Shown: positions 1 through 12,614 of the stretch, in pieces | Numbering within the stretch: position 1 is the stretch's first letter | How the letters are laid out: every line of letters starts with the position of its first letter | NCBI GenBank assembly: GCA_015698045.1 | Contig: BLAL01000324.1 | Location: 890,501 to 954,500 of the forward strand | From: Rhizophagus clarus | Lineage: Eukaryota > Glomeromycota > Glomeromycetes > Glomerales > Glomeraceae | DNA length: 64,000 nt | Reading direction: 5' to 3' | Translations under genes and position numbers: made by a program | The notes under the pieces: model-generated | Told to the model about the DNA's origin: nothing | Databases searched by the model: none | Seen by the model: the letters and a program-made list of their open reading frames with translations, nothing else

Positions 1-410
1 ATTGTGGAATTGTGAATAAATTTAGGTTTAAAAATTCACAATATTATACAATATCTTAAATCGCGATTATTCAGCTGCTAACTAGTAGAAAAGCTCAGGA
101 ATTCCTATGCGTTACTCTTCTAATCAGTAGAGGATCACCAGCATTCCAAGGCGTTACGTTTCTAATCAGTAGAAAATTGCCGGAATTCCAAAACGTTACA
201 TTTATTTAAAAAACCACAATTATCAGTCTAATTATATCTGACAATGATGTATTGTCACGAAAAAAAAAAAATTAATAGTCTCATAAAATTTCATTATAAC
301 AATGTATTGTTACAATTATTAATCTCACAAAATTTCATTATAGTCTTCGTTTTGTGAAAAAAAAATCATATTAAAAAATAACTAAATCGGTTAATTATCT
401 ATTACTAATT
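1..410. repeat. AT-rich stretch with two short tandem repeats
   Basis: No gene seen. Bases about 75-204 hold three imperfect copies of a 42-43-nt unit (core aatcagtaga, then attcc, then gcgttac). Bases about 250-345 hold two copies of a roughly 52-nt unit ending aaatttcattata. Both look like minisatellite remnants. Function unknown. Confidence 0.55.
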
Positions 411-810
411 AGACCGACAAGGTTACTGTTTAAAAAGAGTATGAAACGAAATTTTTTTGAACCATTGAAATTATCTCTAAAAATAAAACCAGGCAACAAT
501 ATGTTATCGTTACTTTTAAGACTTAAAAATTTCATTATAATTTAGTTGGGGTAAGTAATTTTTAATGTTCCTTTTTTTTAAAAAAATAAATAGACAATAA
601 TAATTTTGAATCTTCAGTTAATCGTAAACCTCTCGAAAAAAATTCAACGTTGAGCAGATTGAAAATCATTTAGAATATAAGATCGTGTGGAAAGATTTAA
701 TTTCCAAAATTAAAGATAAATTCAAAATATTACATCCAGATAATATTCCACAGAGTTATTGATTAAAAGAACTCTTCTTTCTAAAATTCCTCGGGATGCA
801 GAGTTCATAG
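411..810 (+). pseudogene. Decayed copy of a two-repeat Myb-like gene
   Basis: This segment aligns base by base with exons 2 to 4 of the intact gene at 6857-7576. Bases about 411-470 match exon 2 (gagtatgaaacgaaattt against gagtacgaaaccaaattt). A short piece near 540-552 matches the acceptor and start of the 26-nt exon 3 (aatttagttggg). Bases about 612-805 match exon 4, including the recognisable cagataatattccaca, the counterpart of the RPDNIPKNYW region. In-frame stops and frameshifts are present in exons 2 and 4, and no start exon is visible. Similarity continues into the 3' flank, near 1210-1260 against 7875-7925, so a whole segment was duplicated rather than a retrocopy. Non-functional as a Myb protein. 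Confidence 0.75.
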
Positions 811-2144
811 ATTGATTGTTTGAATGATAAATATTATGAAATTAACTTATTATGAATATGAATAGAATCGTTGTACTCGATCTAATTCAAATGAACTTAA
901 TGAACTCGTAAGTATCCCATAGCGCGCGAGAAATTTTCAAATTTTAATTGGGTGATGAATTAACCACTACATAGAAGGTTAACTTTATGATAAATTTTTT
1001 AACATTATTTGAAGAATCGGTTTATTTATACACTACGGTATAAAATAAAATAAATAAGACTATATTCTTATTAACAAAATTACTTAAAGAAAAATAAATA
1101 GTTACAAAATCATTTCAATAAATAAAACATTAATTTAAACCCTAATTGTTAGAATAGAGAGCTACTTATTCAGATAATATCAAGTAATTATTATATAAAT
1201 ATTCATAATCCATACATACTGATTTCATTATTAAGGTATTTCGTATTTTCACGCCACAACGCAATGGCCATACCTTTGTTCTTGATACTATAACTTTTAA
1301 TAAAGTTCATGTTCTACACATTCCCAAGCAATGAATAACAAGTCGTGTAGGACGTGTATAATTGTCTCATTGGCATTGGATACGAATACAACAATAACAA
1401 TTTCAACACGTACTCTTGTGTTATATATCCTTTGTGATCGATGACTCCAGCAGACTCTCTTCAAATTATATAATTATCAGCTGTTAGCCACGAACAAGAC
1501 CTTGATATTAAGATAAAAAACATCAAGCTTTTAACATGTTAGTTAGAACGGACCTATATTTACAGTAATATATTTCCGATTATGATATCTATAACGATTG
1601 TACTGGCAAATCTTTGAATTTAAAACTTTCAACGGGATGATGTACTGTATATATGCAAAAGAGTCGCTCTCGATATACAATGTTAATTTCTGGTATTACG
1701 ATAACTTAAGTTTTCTAATTCTTCAATAACCCAACAATAAATGGGTTTTCTGTTACAATTAGAATTGAGAAATAAGAGAATTTTGAGAAAAGAATTTAAT
1801 TTGTTAACAATGCGAAAAGTGGTATCAAATCACTTTTATCGAGAGCTTTTTCCGTTGATGATTTCTGTTTATAACCGTTCTGATACATATTGTACTGCTG
1901 TATAATAATTTTCTCTTTCCAAAGAAAACAAGAGATGTCAAAAAAGTTGGTGAAAGATGTACTAATTGAATAAAACTTTAATAAATAAAAAGAAAGAATT
2001 TATATATAGTAAACAATTTATAATTTATAATTAACGTTAAAACCAAATTCAAAAAAGGAAATTTGTTTTGAAATTCTATAATCAAAAATGGTAAAACGAA
2101 ATATTTATTTTCTTGCAAAAGACAGAAAAAGATGGAAAGTTTTA

Positions 2145-2245
2145 ATTAAAAATAAAATTTATGTTGCATATTATATATTGCTTTAAAACGACAAATAAAA
2201 CGTGAATGTTGACTAGTTATATACTAATTTAAAGTATGCATGTAG
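2145..2245. repeat. Inverted-duplicate segment, partner near 41.04-41.13 kb
   Basis: The reverse complement of this stretch closely matches bases about 41035-41135. Shared signposts, read on the far copy, are tgcatgcatactttaaatta, gtatataac, cattcacgttttattt and cgttttaaagcaatatata. The copies differ by scattered substitutions. It is probably a dispersed repeat, but I see no termini, so its type is unknown. Confidence 0.6.
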
Positions 2246-2749
2246 GAGTGTACCCATGACTTCAATTCAGAATTACTACGCCATTATGCGATGCGCGTTT
2301 TGAACTAATTTAATTATCTGTTTTATATACCCCCAGAAATGGCCCTTCATGTTAAAATTAGTTAGCCTTCATTTTTTTTTCGTGTTTTCTGATAACGCAA
2401 AAAAATCAGTAGAATATCTATAATTACAACAATTACGGACGTAATAATCTTTTCTTTAACTTTACCTTCAAAAAATGTGTACGTCTTAAACTTTCGTTTG
2501 AAGTAACTTTTCAATATATGCCGACCATTATTCTTTGCGTTAGAATTATATTATAATGAATGAAGTTCTCTTGAGGGTATCATCAAAATTTTTTTTTTTT
2601 TTATAGGAAAAAAAATATTTCTACCACTAAAATTCGGAATATTTTTAATTTCAATATTTCACTTCAAGAACTTACCGTTTAGGGTTTACACAATAATTGA
2701 AGCTGAGACTCCTAAACGTCTGATATATACACCTCGTACTTCTCGATTT

Positions 2750-4750
2750 ACAATTTTGTCGAGTTTGATGATAAGGTTTAGTCACTCTCTTATAATAACG
2801 TCATCAATTTTGCTAACGCTTAGCTAAGTCATCCGTATCTCCCAGTATTATTAAATGGATTGAATCAGAACATATCAATATTGATAAATTATTGACGACA
2901 GGCTCGAATCAATTTAAAGAATCCCCACACATCTGCAAACAATACTAACTGTGCTATCTATGTAGCAAATTAATTCTCGTAAGAAATGTGATACAAATCA
3001 ATGTTGAAGTGCGATTACTTCCAGGTTTCAGTATAGATAGGTTTAGAATATCCATCATTTAATTCCTGAATTACAGGTAATTTATCAATAATTTATTTGC
3101 AGAATAGTTGTTGAAATAGTGTTTAGAGCATACCATACTTTTTACAAGCATTGCTTGTATTACTGTTCAATTATCATCGTCTAATAAATTCTTGATTACG
3201 TGAAACCTTTGTAGAATCAAAATGATTAATGAACATTTCTTTGATCAAAAATCATGAGCTGTGGTTTGAAAGCATAATCAGCAAAAAATTTTCGGCATCT
3301 GAAACATTGGAACTTTCAAGCTACAAAAGGCGATGAATTTAACTGTCTAATGAGTTTGGATTAACATTATTGTTGATAAACGAAGTGAGCTTTGACTAAA
3401 GAGATTAAAGTGAATTAATATTCCTTTTTTTTGTATTTTCTTTTTAGAATAAAAATTGATCGAAGTTTTATCTTTAGTTCAGTCTGAAAATTAAAAGAGA
3501 TAAGGCAAAGGGTGAGGAGTTGACGATATAATTGATGTATGAGGAAGAAGAATATAGAAAAAGAAGAAATAGAGGAAAAGATCGCGCTTGCGCCAACAAT
3601 CGATATAGGTCGAATTGAAGATGATCTGATGCATGAAGTAAAGTTTTTCTTCTTTTAGGAATTCTCAGCTTTTGAACATTAGACTTGTGGTTTCTCGGAT
3701 TTATAACTTGAATGAATTTCATGATCAAACTTAGACTGTGAAGCATTTTGAAATTCTTTTTGTTGAATTCCAAAATTGATATACACTAGTAAATTCTTCG
3801 TCACAAAATTTTCTAATAATCATAATTCAGAACCTCTACGTTGATAATAGGAATGTTAGTTAGAAAGTTCGTACAAGTTTATAAACATGCTATATGAAAT
3901 TCTCTTTAACTATATCGCAGTAGAAAATCGTCGTAACAGGTTAAAATAATCATTTAATAGTTTTATTCTAAAATATTAGCAACCAGAATATGTTTACCAT
4001 TATGATACAAAAAAATTACTGGAAAACAGCGTAGTTCCTCTGAAAAGAAAAAGCTTAGAAAGTACCATCTGGACATACTAATCTACCTTTAACTACACAG
4101 TGAAGGAAAGGTTTATAGCTGTAAGGATGGTAGCAGGGTAAAGAGTTATATACTTATATTATCTCTTTAGAAAATCTAAATTCATCAGGATATAGAATTA
4201 TTCTTTCCGGAACCTGGATAAATTAAAACATTTTGGCTTATTGAACCTTTTAAGGGTAGTTTGTTTAAAAGGCTAATTCAAGCTGAGAGGAATCCCTAAT
4301 GAGGAAATAGGGAAGAATTTACGAAAGATAATTAAATCAACTTTATATATTGGATTTTTCTTTGTCGTCTTTAGTTGATTCGTAATAAAATTGATAAGAA
4401 TGGTGTGGCGATATTTCCTTATTTATGTTTATTGATCTGTTAAACCAAATTTTTACCGAAAAATCTAGTGTTTTTATTATTCTATAAAAGTAATTATGAC
4501 TTTCATACACTAGTATGAAAAGACTGATTGTTACGTAGAAAAGTCATTTTAGACAAACATTAATTACCTCATACTTCCTTCAGAAAAAATTTTTAAAAGG
4601 AATAATGTCGGACAAATACTAAGAATATGAAAAAAGAAAAACATGTGAAAAAAGTGAAACGATCTATACGTGAAGCTGCAAGATCTTTATTCGAATTATA
4701 CATGGTGCTAGTCATCTTGCATTTAATGGTACATACTGTATCTACGATAA
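2750..4750. repeat. Diverged segmental duplicate, copy 1
   Basis: Several blocks match 41.6-44.2 kb in the same order and orientation: tggattgaatcaga near 2857 and 41780, aaaaagaagaaatagagg near 3558 and 42697, gaatttacgaaagataatta near 4315 and 43390, and tatttatgtttattgat near 4420 and 43503. Blocks are separated by indels and many substitutions, so the duplication is old. No open reading frame is conserved between the copies, which argues for non-coding DNA or a dead gene. Confidence 0.65.
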
Positions 4751-6856
4751 TAGGATCATACAAACATTATTATTTACTTTACTTTTGAAGAAATATCATA
4801 ATCGAATCATTTACTTATTATATTCATCTATATTTTAGATGAGATTGATAATATTCATTTTTATTGTACAGTATAATTGCACAGTATATACATATATGTA
4901 AAATATTTATAATATAATTAATAAAGGTATCATTGAGAAAGCATGACATAAGAAAGTTCTGTCACTAAATTGGAAGCAATGCATGAAAATTTTACTCAAA
5001 ATGGATAATTTCTTTGTAGTATTATTATGTCACAAATAATTTAAATTTATTTAGAATGGTTGAATGAAATAATCGATCGACATGAATTAATGAATTTAAA
5101 ACAATGAAGGTAAAGGGGCAATCTTACAATGCAAAAAATTTACCATTGTATTTTGAAATAATTGAAATAATTTAAGGGATATTGATTTTGATTCAAAAAA
5201 AGTTGAAAAGGCTTCATTCATGGATCATTCATTCATATTAAGTTTGGAAGAAAAAATAAGAAAAAAGAATATTCGAGATTTTAAAACTAAATCAATTCGT
5301 TAAAAGTAGCAGTTTGTTTGTGCGTTTCAAATATTAGTTTGTTTTTTAAATTTATCTGAGTTTTTCTTTACAAATATACAAAAAAAATTGTTTATATAAA
5401 TACGGTATGTTGGACATTTTCCAAATCTTTTTTTTTTCACGCAGAAAGAAAAAAGATAAAGTCTTTTGAATTATTGCTTCCGAGTTAAAAAAGTATTCTA
5501 TTTTCTATTCCTGCTTTGAGACTCAATAAAAAATACATGCAATTTTTTTTAAGAGTAACAAAGGTTAAAAATTCTTAATATCAGACTGTTACAAGAAAAA
5601 AACTACGATTGTCTCTGCTACATCCTCCAGTAAAACGAAGCCTGTATTAGCATTCTTACAAAGTGATGCAATAGTAAGATAACGTCTCGTATGAATTGAT
5701 GAGTAGACTTGCTGCTGTACTTAACCAGAGATAAAGAATGGTGTGAAGAAGAATTACAGATAATTCCGGCCAAAAAAACTTTTGTCATCTGAATATATTT
5801 TAAGGAGATAAAGTTCAATGATGTAATTATCTCGGAATGAAGTTATAACGATAAATATATAAATACTTATATATATATTTATATTATAAATTATATATTT
5901 TAATATTATTATGATTAATTTTTTTTTTATTTATTAAATTTTAATATAAAATGTTAATGTGTAATGTTAAGATTAACAATTCACGTGGATATCGAATTGT
6001 GCGTACTCTGCGCCACTGTACACAAAGAATTTTAATCACATGGTCAAAAATTAATGTCTAAAAATAAATTAATGATATGATTGAAATAAAAGATCTAAAA
6101 ATGAATTAATAATATGGTAGATTTTTTTTATGTAACACGTTTGCATGGGATAGTGTTTCAAAAATGCCCGAAAAAAAATGGCACAAGCGCTTTACAAGCT
6201 TTACGATTCATTAACTAATAGTTGGTAACACAATCTTATTGATCAATCGTAATTACAGAACTATTATGAATTAAATTTGTTTGCTTTTAATATTTAATGT
6301 AGAATATTGTAAACTTTATATTTAAATATAGGAATAAATTTAAGATGTCATTTAAAATATATGTATATGTGTATATTAAAAATTAAATGGTCTCCTCATT
6401 ACTTTTTTTCTTTTTATTACAATATAAAAAAATAAGGTTTTCATTATTTGAATTACTGGACATATCCATTGTTTCTGTATTTGAATGATATCCGCAATAA
6501 TCCGCATGATCCTTCAAATGTGTGTGTAACGCACCACATGATTAATTATCATCGAGGGAAGAACGAGACCGAATGAGTTTGAAATTTATTTCATTGCTTC
6601 TTCGGGATTGAGTGCAATATTCTCAATCAATTTACATTACCATTTCATGACTAAAAAGGAAAACAATTAGTTCGAGATGATACGCTTCGCATTAAAAACA
6701 AATAAACGATCAGCCATCAATAAATGATTTAATAAACAAATAAAAAATGTATAAATAAATGATTAAATTTACCTGCTTTCATCTCATCATTAAAAGCATT
6801 TTTTTTTTTTTTTTTGATAAAAAATAATTAATTAGAATATTTACAAAAAAAAAAAA

Positions 6857-7576
6857 ATGGCAACCGAAAAAAATTCAGTAACAAAAGAGCCTCCTTTTAC
6901 TGATGAAGTATGTATTTGCTTTAAATAAATAAATAAATATATATATGTTATTTGATATTTGATAATAACATAACCTAAAAAAAAAAATCTTTTCTGTAGG
7001 TCGACAAAATTATTATAGAGTGTATGGTGGTAAAAGAGTACGAAACCAAATTTTCGAACCCCTTCGCGGAGATTAAAAAAGAAACTCCTGAATATAAAGC
7101 CAAAAGAATTAGACAGCGGTAAATTATCATACTTTTAATAATTTAATTTACTTTAATTTATTTTATTTAAAAAAAAATTAATTGATTTTTATTATAATTT
7201 AGCTGGATAGATCAACTCAATCCCAAACGTATGTAATCTTTCATTTTTTTTTTTTTTTTTTATAAAACAAATAATAACGAAAATAATTTTGAATGCTTCA
7301 GTTAATCGCAAACCTCTTAACGATGAAGAAAAAGTCTATGTCGTCCAGTGGATTAAAGACAATCTAGGACAAGATGATAAAATCGAATGGAAAAGATTAA
7401 TCTCCGATATGGAAAAAAAATTTAACACATTGCGCCCTGACAACATACCAAAAAATTACTGGTATTCATTGAAAAGAAAACTTCTCGGTAAAATCCCTCA
7501 GGATGAAAAGTTAGAAAACTTACAACTTCTAAGCTTTTTAGCTGATAAAGAGCTTAAACAGATTATTGATAATTAA
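6857..7576 (+). CDS. Two-repeat (R2R3-like) Myb/SANT-like DNA-binding protein
   Basis: Predicted nuclear DNA-binding protein of about 160 residues. Exons 6857-6907, 7000-7118, 7203-7228 and 7302-7576 keep one frame across GT-AG introns. Exon 1 ends PPFTDE. The first Myb-like repeat ends in IRQRWIDQLNP, like the RW-N-L-P end of Myb R2. The second has VQWIKDN, IEWKRLI and RPDNIPKNYWYSLKRK, resembling the third helix of R3 with its KNYW core. A short C-terminal tail follows. The first-repeat aromatic ladder is degenerate, so Myb/SANT-like is safer than a strict R2R3 name. The start is the first ATG before a consensus donor and matches the exon-1 position of the paralogues at 46185, 52054, 54616 and 57804. 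Target genes are unknown. Confidence 0.8.
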
Positions 7577-8544
7577 TATATTAAATGCAGGATCTCTTTA
7601 CAAATTTTATATTAATTTTTTATTATTCTAATTTGTTTTATTTAATATATCTATATCTTATACATTTATCTCTTTTTTATTATATTTGTTTAAAGATGTA
7701 AAGTTATTTATAGTTTTGTTACAATAATTTTAATTCGATTTTTTAAATTTTAATATTATCATATTAATAAATAAATAACTTTTTTTTTTTAATAAATTAT
7801 TCTCTTTTGATAGAATAATTAGCTATTTCAGAAATTTCAAGGAATAAATATGAGTATTTCATAATTCATAACCCAATTTCATTATTAAAGTATACCTCAT
7901 ATCTTCGTGCAAAACTTCACCACACGTGTTTCTTTATTATGCTGAGATAAAGTTTATAAATAAATTAAATTTCAATGTAATACGCTAATTACTGTATCCT
8001 AGTTGCCTCAGTACATATCTCTGATCTTGATAAACCATTTTTATATTCATAAGTTCGCGTCGAATTTCTTCATTTGCACTAGCGTCATTACAATATAATC
8101 AAAGATATCAGTAGAACCTTTCTAAGAATTTGGAAAATGATTATTACTTTTAGCTCGGACGAAGCTTTGATTTTAAGAAAATTCCATGAGAAATAGCCGT
8201 TGCACTGTATAAATATCAAGGTTGAACTTCGAAACAATTTTTTTTAATTAATGGAATTATTATTTATTTACTTATTTTACAGCTTTATATTTTTTTTACT
8301 TGATTAGAAGAGCCTATCAGGGAATTACTAATGTTACCTTGTCCTAATAAAGAAAGGAGAATTACAATCACTTTGATAACGAGACACTGGTGAAGAACAG
8401 GGATTTCTGGGCAGACTTATTGGAGCAATGGTGACGCTTGAATTGCCATTTTATAGCGTTTAATTATGGTCGATGGGAAACTGGATAATCGCGGGATAAG
8501 TATGCACAAGCATGTCATTTACACGTCCATTTATATTTTAATAG
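7577..8544. other. Intergenic spacer
   Basis: AT-rich, with no supported gene. Bases about 7800-7930 resemble the 3' flank of the decayed Myb copy at 1140-1260. Bases about 8320-8530 are less AT-rich and may hold upstream remains of the broken coiled-coil ORF that follows, but no frame stays open. Confidence 0.4.
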
Positions 8545-8545
8545 T

Positions 8546-8911
8546 GAAACCTGGGAGGAAGTGAAAGGAATGATTACAAACAGAGAGATAAAATCCAAGC
8601 TAAATGCCCAAAATTACCTGGGACCAAACTACTTACTTAAAGATTATATGGAATTGGAACAACAACGGTTACAATCTGCCAAACATCAATGCATGCTTTA
8701 AAGCGTCAATAATATTCAAAATTCCCTTATTGCTAAAATTTCTTCACTTAATACTACGATTAACTCATTTAGTAGTATAATGAACACGCTCAATAGTACA
8801 GTTAACACGCTCAATAGTACAGTTAATACGCTCAATAGTACAGTTAACGGACTTAATGAAAATGTTGTGTATTTGACTAAAAAAATGGGGAAAGATGATA
8901 ACAGGAATTAA
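8546..8911 (+). pseudogene. Broken coiled-coil ORF with a 7-residue repeat
   Basis: After an acceptor-like ttttaatag, one frame reads TWEEVKGMITNREIKSKLNA and onward to 8911, broken by a single TAA at 8699-8701. Beyond the stop the same frame continues as a repetitive region with three exact or near-exact 21-nt units (8789-8851), each coding LNSTVN plus one residue. That is a perfect heptad period, preceded by two looser copies, so a coiled coil or fibrous stalk is likely. One C-to-T change (CAA to TAA) would explain the stop (inference). No start exon was found. Family not recognised; it lies 0.8 kb upstream of the Crinkler-like remnant and might be part of the same old locus. Confidence 0.5.
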
Positions 8912-9749
8912 TAATGTTTTCATGTTACCTTATATAATAAATGACACTCTTGTAAAAAACTTTGTTATGCGCAGTAAGAATGACACTGTTCATGTGAATC
9001 CACAGAAAGTTCTATGCACAGTAGTATGTCACCAGCATCATTTTTAGAGGATCTATTATTAACCCCCCAGCCAAGAGCAATATTTTTGTGTTGCTATAGT
9101 GATGAACTTTCTCCAGCGCCAAGCTGAAAGAAGTTCTGGTATGTTCTATCTCGCTCATTACGCAGTCCTGAATTACTAATAAAAAAACCACATCCCTGAT
9201 TTACATTTTGCGGATCGTAAGACAGAGAAGACAAGGTGTCGTTATCAATGATTTACAGATCCTCAGATAAACGGTAATTTTTTATTATCCTAGCGTATTC
9301 AAATTACGTGTACAGATTACTCAGACATTAATCTGTTTTTGAATTGGAATTAGTAGTGCATATCCCAATATGCACAAGACCCATATATGCAATGTGCAGT
9401 TTGGCGAAATCATCTATATAAATTTTTGCATATACTGTATTTATAGCCATCCTTTCAACGAAATACAAATAGTGTTTTTCAATGGGGACAATCGCAGAAG
9501 GCAACCTGAATATTCTATAAAAGGGAATAGTTTATCGATTCTTGATGATATTAGTAATAAAAAATCATATGTTGTTAGTGCGTGAAATCTTTACAATTGA
9601 CAAGATCTACAATCTTTTATGCCCTATGAAAGTACCAGAAGGGATATTAATTTTTCCATATCATTAACCGCAGTAATTAGGCGAAAGGAGCAATTTGAAA
9701 ATTGAATTATAAATATGTAGCATTAATCATGGGCAATAATTACAGAATC
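8912..9749. other. Spacer with possible decayed coding sequence
   Basis: Base composition is less AT-rich than the surroundings, especially 8980-9250, suggesting old coding DNA. No frame stays open long enough to assign. The plus-strand ORF 9370-9585 has no recognisable motif and is not called. Confidence 0.35.
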
Positions 9750-10706
9750 ATGGTGAACATCGAGTTTGACCTGCTGGCTCTTCAAAGATGTTGAAGAAAA
9801 TTCTAAAGAATTCACCATTGTTGTCCATACCACCGATTATATTGATGATCTCAAAGAGAAAATTTACAAAAAAGTCAAGAAGACAAATAAATTGAAGCTG
9901 ATGACTTAAGGTTGTGGAAGGTGAAAATCGATAATAATAATGAAGAAGAATTTTCTAATCTTGTCTTGAATAACAATAAAATGAAAAATGTAACTAAGCT
10001 TCGAGAAAGGGTTGAAAATTTTTGGGATGACGAAAAAAGGCAACCAAAAGGAGGATGTACGCATGTTATCATTGATTCCTCGCTTCTATCCAAAAATAGG
10101 GAATTAGTTAAAACGAATCAGATCAATCAGGATATAATGGACCAGCTGACACAAAGGACAGCAAATTTGTCATTCAATCAAGGTTAGAATTTATTTAGAG
10201 CTTGACTGCTTAAGATATTTTGTTTGGGTATGATGCAGATTCTAACATAGAATTTTTAGATCATGATGTCGAGGAAGATACAGAATTTTTTACTCAGCTT
10301 TCTGATATGCTAGATGCAATAAAGAAACAACCAAGATTTTATGGTAAGTTTCCTGCATTTCTTCGCAGACTGAGAAAATATGTGTAGTATGTAATATTCT
10401 TTATTGGTATGTTGGACAGAGAATACAAGATTACAGCTTGCATTTAAAGATAAAATTGTTCATGAAGGTGATGATGTTAAATACAGAACTAATAATGTCA
10501 CCAAAATCATTACTACTTTAAGAGTAGCAGAAGGATGGGCTTATATTAATTACGAAAAATCCTTTCATCCCACTGTAACCTCCTTTTTGAAGAAAAAATT
10601 GGATGTAAGTAATACTTCTTGCTATTAAGTATTGTGATAAGTATAAAATCTCAAAATATTATAAATTTAGCTTTCGAATGCTCCAGAAAGCGATCAGTTA
10701 AGATGA
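9750..10706 (+). pseudogene. Crinkler (CRN)-like gene with frameshifted N-terminus
   Basis: The 5' part resembles the CRN N-terminal ubiquitin-like domain: TCWLFKDVEENSKEF, then HTTDYIDDLKEKIYKK, then EADDLRLWKVKI, the last being the LWKV hallmark of fungal CRN heads. These three pieces lie in different frames, with one shift near 9765 and another near 9895, so no intact N-terminus is encoded. Downstream the structure is clean: exons ending 10182, then 10239-10343, 10420-10604 and 10671-10706, joined in frame by GT-AG introns and ending SNAPESDQLR. The middle and C-terminal part carry no domain I recognise. CRN proteins in related fungi are presumed effectors or intracellular signalling proteins (family knowledge). 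Sequencing error in the 5' part cannot be excluded. Confidence 0.6.
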
Positions 10707-11740
10707 CTCTCAATTGGAAATATGTCTTATGACAACTTACCAAAAAGAAGGTCAAATAATCATGTTTAGTAACCGTAATCATTAGCATACTACATATACT
10801 ACATACTAGGGGGTCCTACATCTTGATATTTTTTATCTTTGTATTCTACAGGTAGCTCATGCTTTATTATAATAAAAACGTGAGATTGAGCTAAAGAGGA
10901 TATTTGATAAAATTCTTACCGAAGGAATAAAGTAATATTTTTGCATACAATTATATTTTTTTCATTTACTTCGACCTTTTTTTTTCTCATATGATCAATA
11001 AAGTTGGCACAATTTACCAAATTCAGATATATAATGGAGTGGGTTATAGGATTGTGGGAATTGAAGTGGGAAGTGAAGCAAGCGTGTATACTAAGATCAT
11101 CAATCTGAATAAATGCGCAGTGACATTTAATATATATGTCACATGTATTACGGAAACAAGTAATTGCGCAAAATAATTTATTCTTAAACTTTCTCGCACA
11201 TTCTCAAAATTACATATAGCCCCTTAGTGATCTTTATATATGGATAGCATTAAATTCTTTATCTGTTATTGTTAAATTAAAGGGATGCCGTTGATCAGAT
11301 TTTTGTGATGTATTTATATTAACATAATTTCCCCAAAAGCGTATTCTAAAATCGATCTTGGAAATTATATAAAAAGGTGATATCCCTGTTAGTGAAACCT
11401 TTTATCTGCCTTGTGCAAGTAAAACGAAAAAATCAAGCATAATAATCAAACTTACACCATCAATATTATCATTCAAATGAACAAGTATATTCCACAAAGT
11501 GATAATAAGGTATGTACTCAGCTATCTTCCTGAAACATATCATCACGATGTAAATTGATTTTTCCACCTCTAATAGATGTTCCAAAATAAAACAGACATA
11601 TTACTATTCTTGTTATATATCAGATTATCAGCATTTTGATCTTTGCTGAGAAAATCACTGACCATAATTACATGTTGTAGCGTGATAAAGACAATGATAG
11701 AGATAATTTGACGGCAATATAATAGATAACATGATCACGT
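10707..11740. other. Intergenic spacer
   Basis: A 61-codon plus-strand ORF at 10991-11176 (starts MINKVGTIYQIQIYNG) has plausible composition but no recognisable motif and no splice context, so it is not called. Nothing else is seen. Confidence 0.35.
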
Positions 11741-11820
11741 GATAGTAATACAAGACACATGATATAACTGGATAGTAATACAAGACACATGATATAACTG
11801 GATAGTGATACAATTACATC
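11741..11820. repeat. 30-nt tandem repeat, 2.7 copies
   Basis: Two exact 30-nt units (gatagtaatacaagacacat plus gatataactg) at 11741-11770 and 11771-11800, followed by a partial third. Related but degenerate sequence (ataactaaatagtaat, catgatataactgaataat) occurs at about 17240-17320. A minus-strand ORF through it is an artefact of the repeat. Confidence 0.8.
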
Positions 11821-11899
11821 ATTAGAAGGAGCTAGAAAGTATTGGAAAAGATTGGAAAGTCTTGGCATTACGTCAATGGAAAAGATTAGAAAAGTCTAG

Positions 11900-12260
11900 A
11901 ATAAAAGATAGAAATAAAAGATAGAATAGTAAAAATGGAAATCAATTAGTTAATTAATAACTTTTAATATAATAAATAGTTGAAGATAACTATTATAAAA
12001 CATAGGACAGAACTAATAGTAAATTAACTACTTACGTAGTTAATTAATTAACAACAACTCTTTTAATAATAGATGAATGAAAGAAGATAGTTAGCTATTA
12101 TAAAACATAGAATAGAAAATTAATCATTTATATAATTTAATTAATCCATTAGAATAGAAAATATTATAAATATAACCTGTAATCAAGGGAAAACCCTCAG
12201 TTTAGTTTTAGCTCAATAATAAAATAAATAGTTATTAAAAATACATTTGTATGCTTATTG
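11900..12260 (+). repeat. AT-rich repeat block, possible LTR remnant
   Basis: Contains a duplicated block (ctattataaaacata near 11991 and 12097, each followed by a purine-rich tail) and ends with gggaaaaccctc, an AATAAA-like signal and ttgttcgctt. The order of a TATA-like block, a GC-rich patch and a polyadenylation-like signal resembles a retrotransposon LTR. No TG/CA ends, second LTR or coding region was found, so this is tentative. Confidence 0.25.
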
Positions 12261-12614
12261 TTCGCTTAAATTTTAATTATTTGTTTTATGAATTATTCTG
12301 ATATATGTTGAATTAATACCATTAGTGTGATTATCTAACAAGTCCTTTAATTTTCTTGTCAGGAAAGTAGCGTGGACTAGTAATGGATGCTTTCCATTTG
12401 ACAGCATACAACTGGCGCAGTATCACAAAAATAAATCCCCATGATGGAATATTATCAATTCCATGTGTATCATCAACGCAGTAAAATTAAGTATCTTCAC
12501 ATGCCAAATTCTTGATACTTGGTGCAGTATCATACTGATAATAAAAAAATTGAATTACCTTTATTGTAATGTATTAAGCAACAAATTTTAGGCAGAATGG
12601 AATATTATAAAAAT

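Larger units (their letters stand above)
811..6856. other. Long AT-rich intergenic region
   Basis: No convincing coding region on either strand. The only ORFs, for example minus-strand 3474-3773 and 5618-5818, have low-complexity composition and no recognisable motif. Bases about 2750-4750 are a diverged copy of 41.6-44.2 kb (separate entry), and about 2145-2245 is an inverted copy of about 41035-41135. The rest is homopolymer-rich spacer. Confidence 0.5.

Noticed and set aside
3474-3773. 99-codon minus-strand ORF
   Set aside because: No motif, Ser/Leu-rich, and not kept as a frame in the paralogous segment at 42.5 kb.
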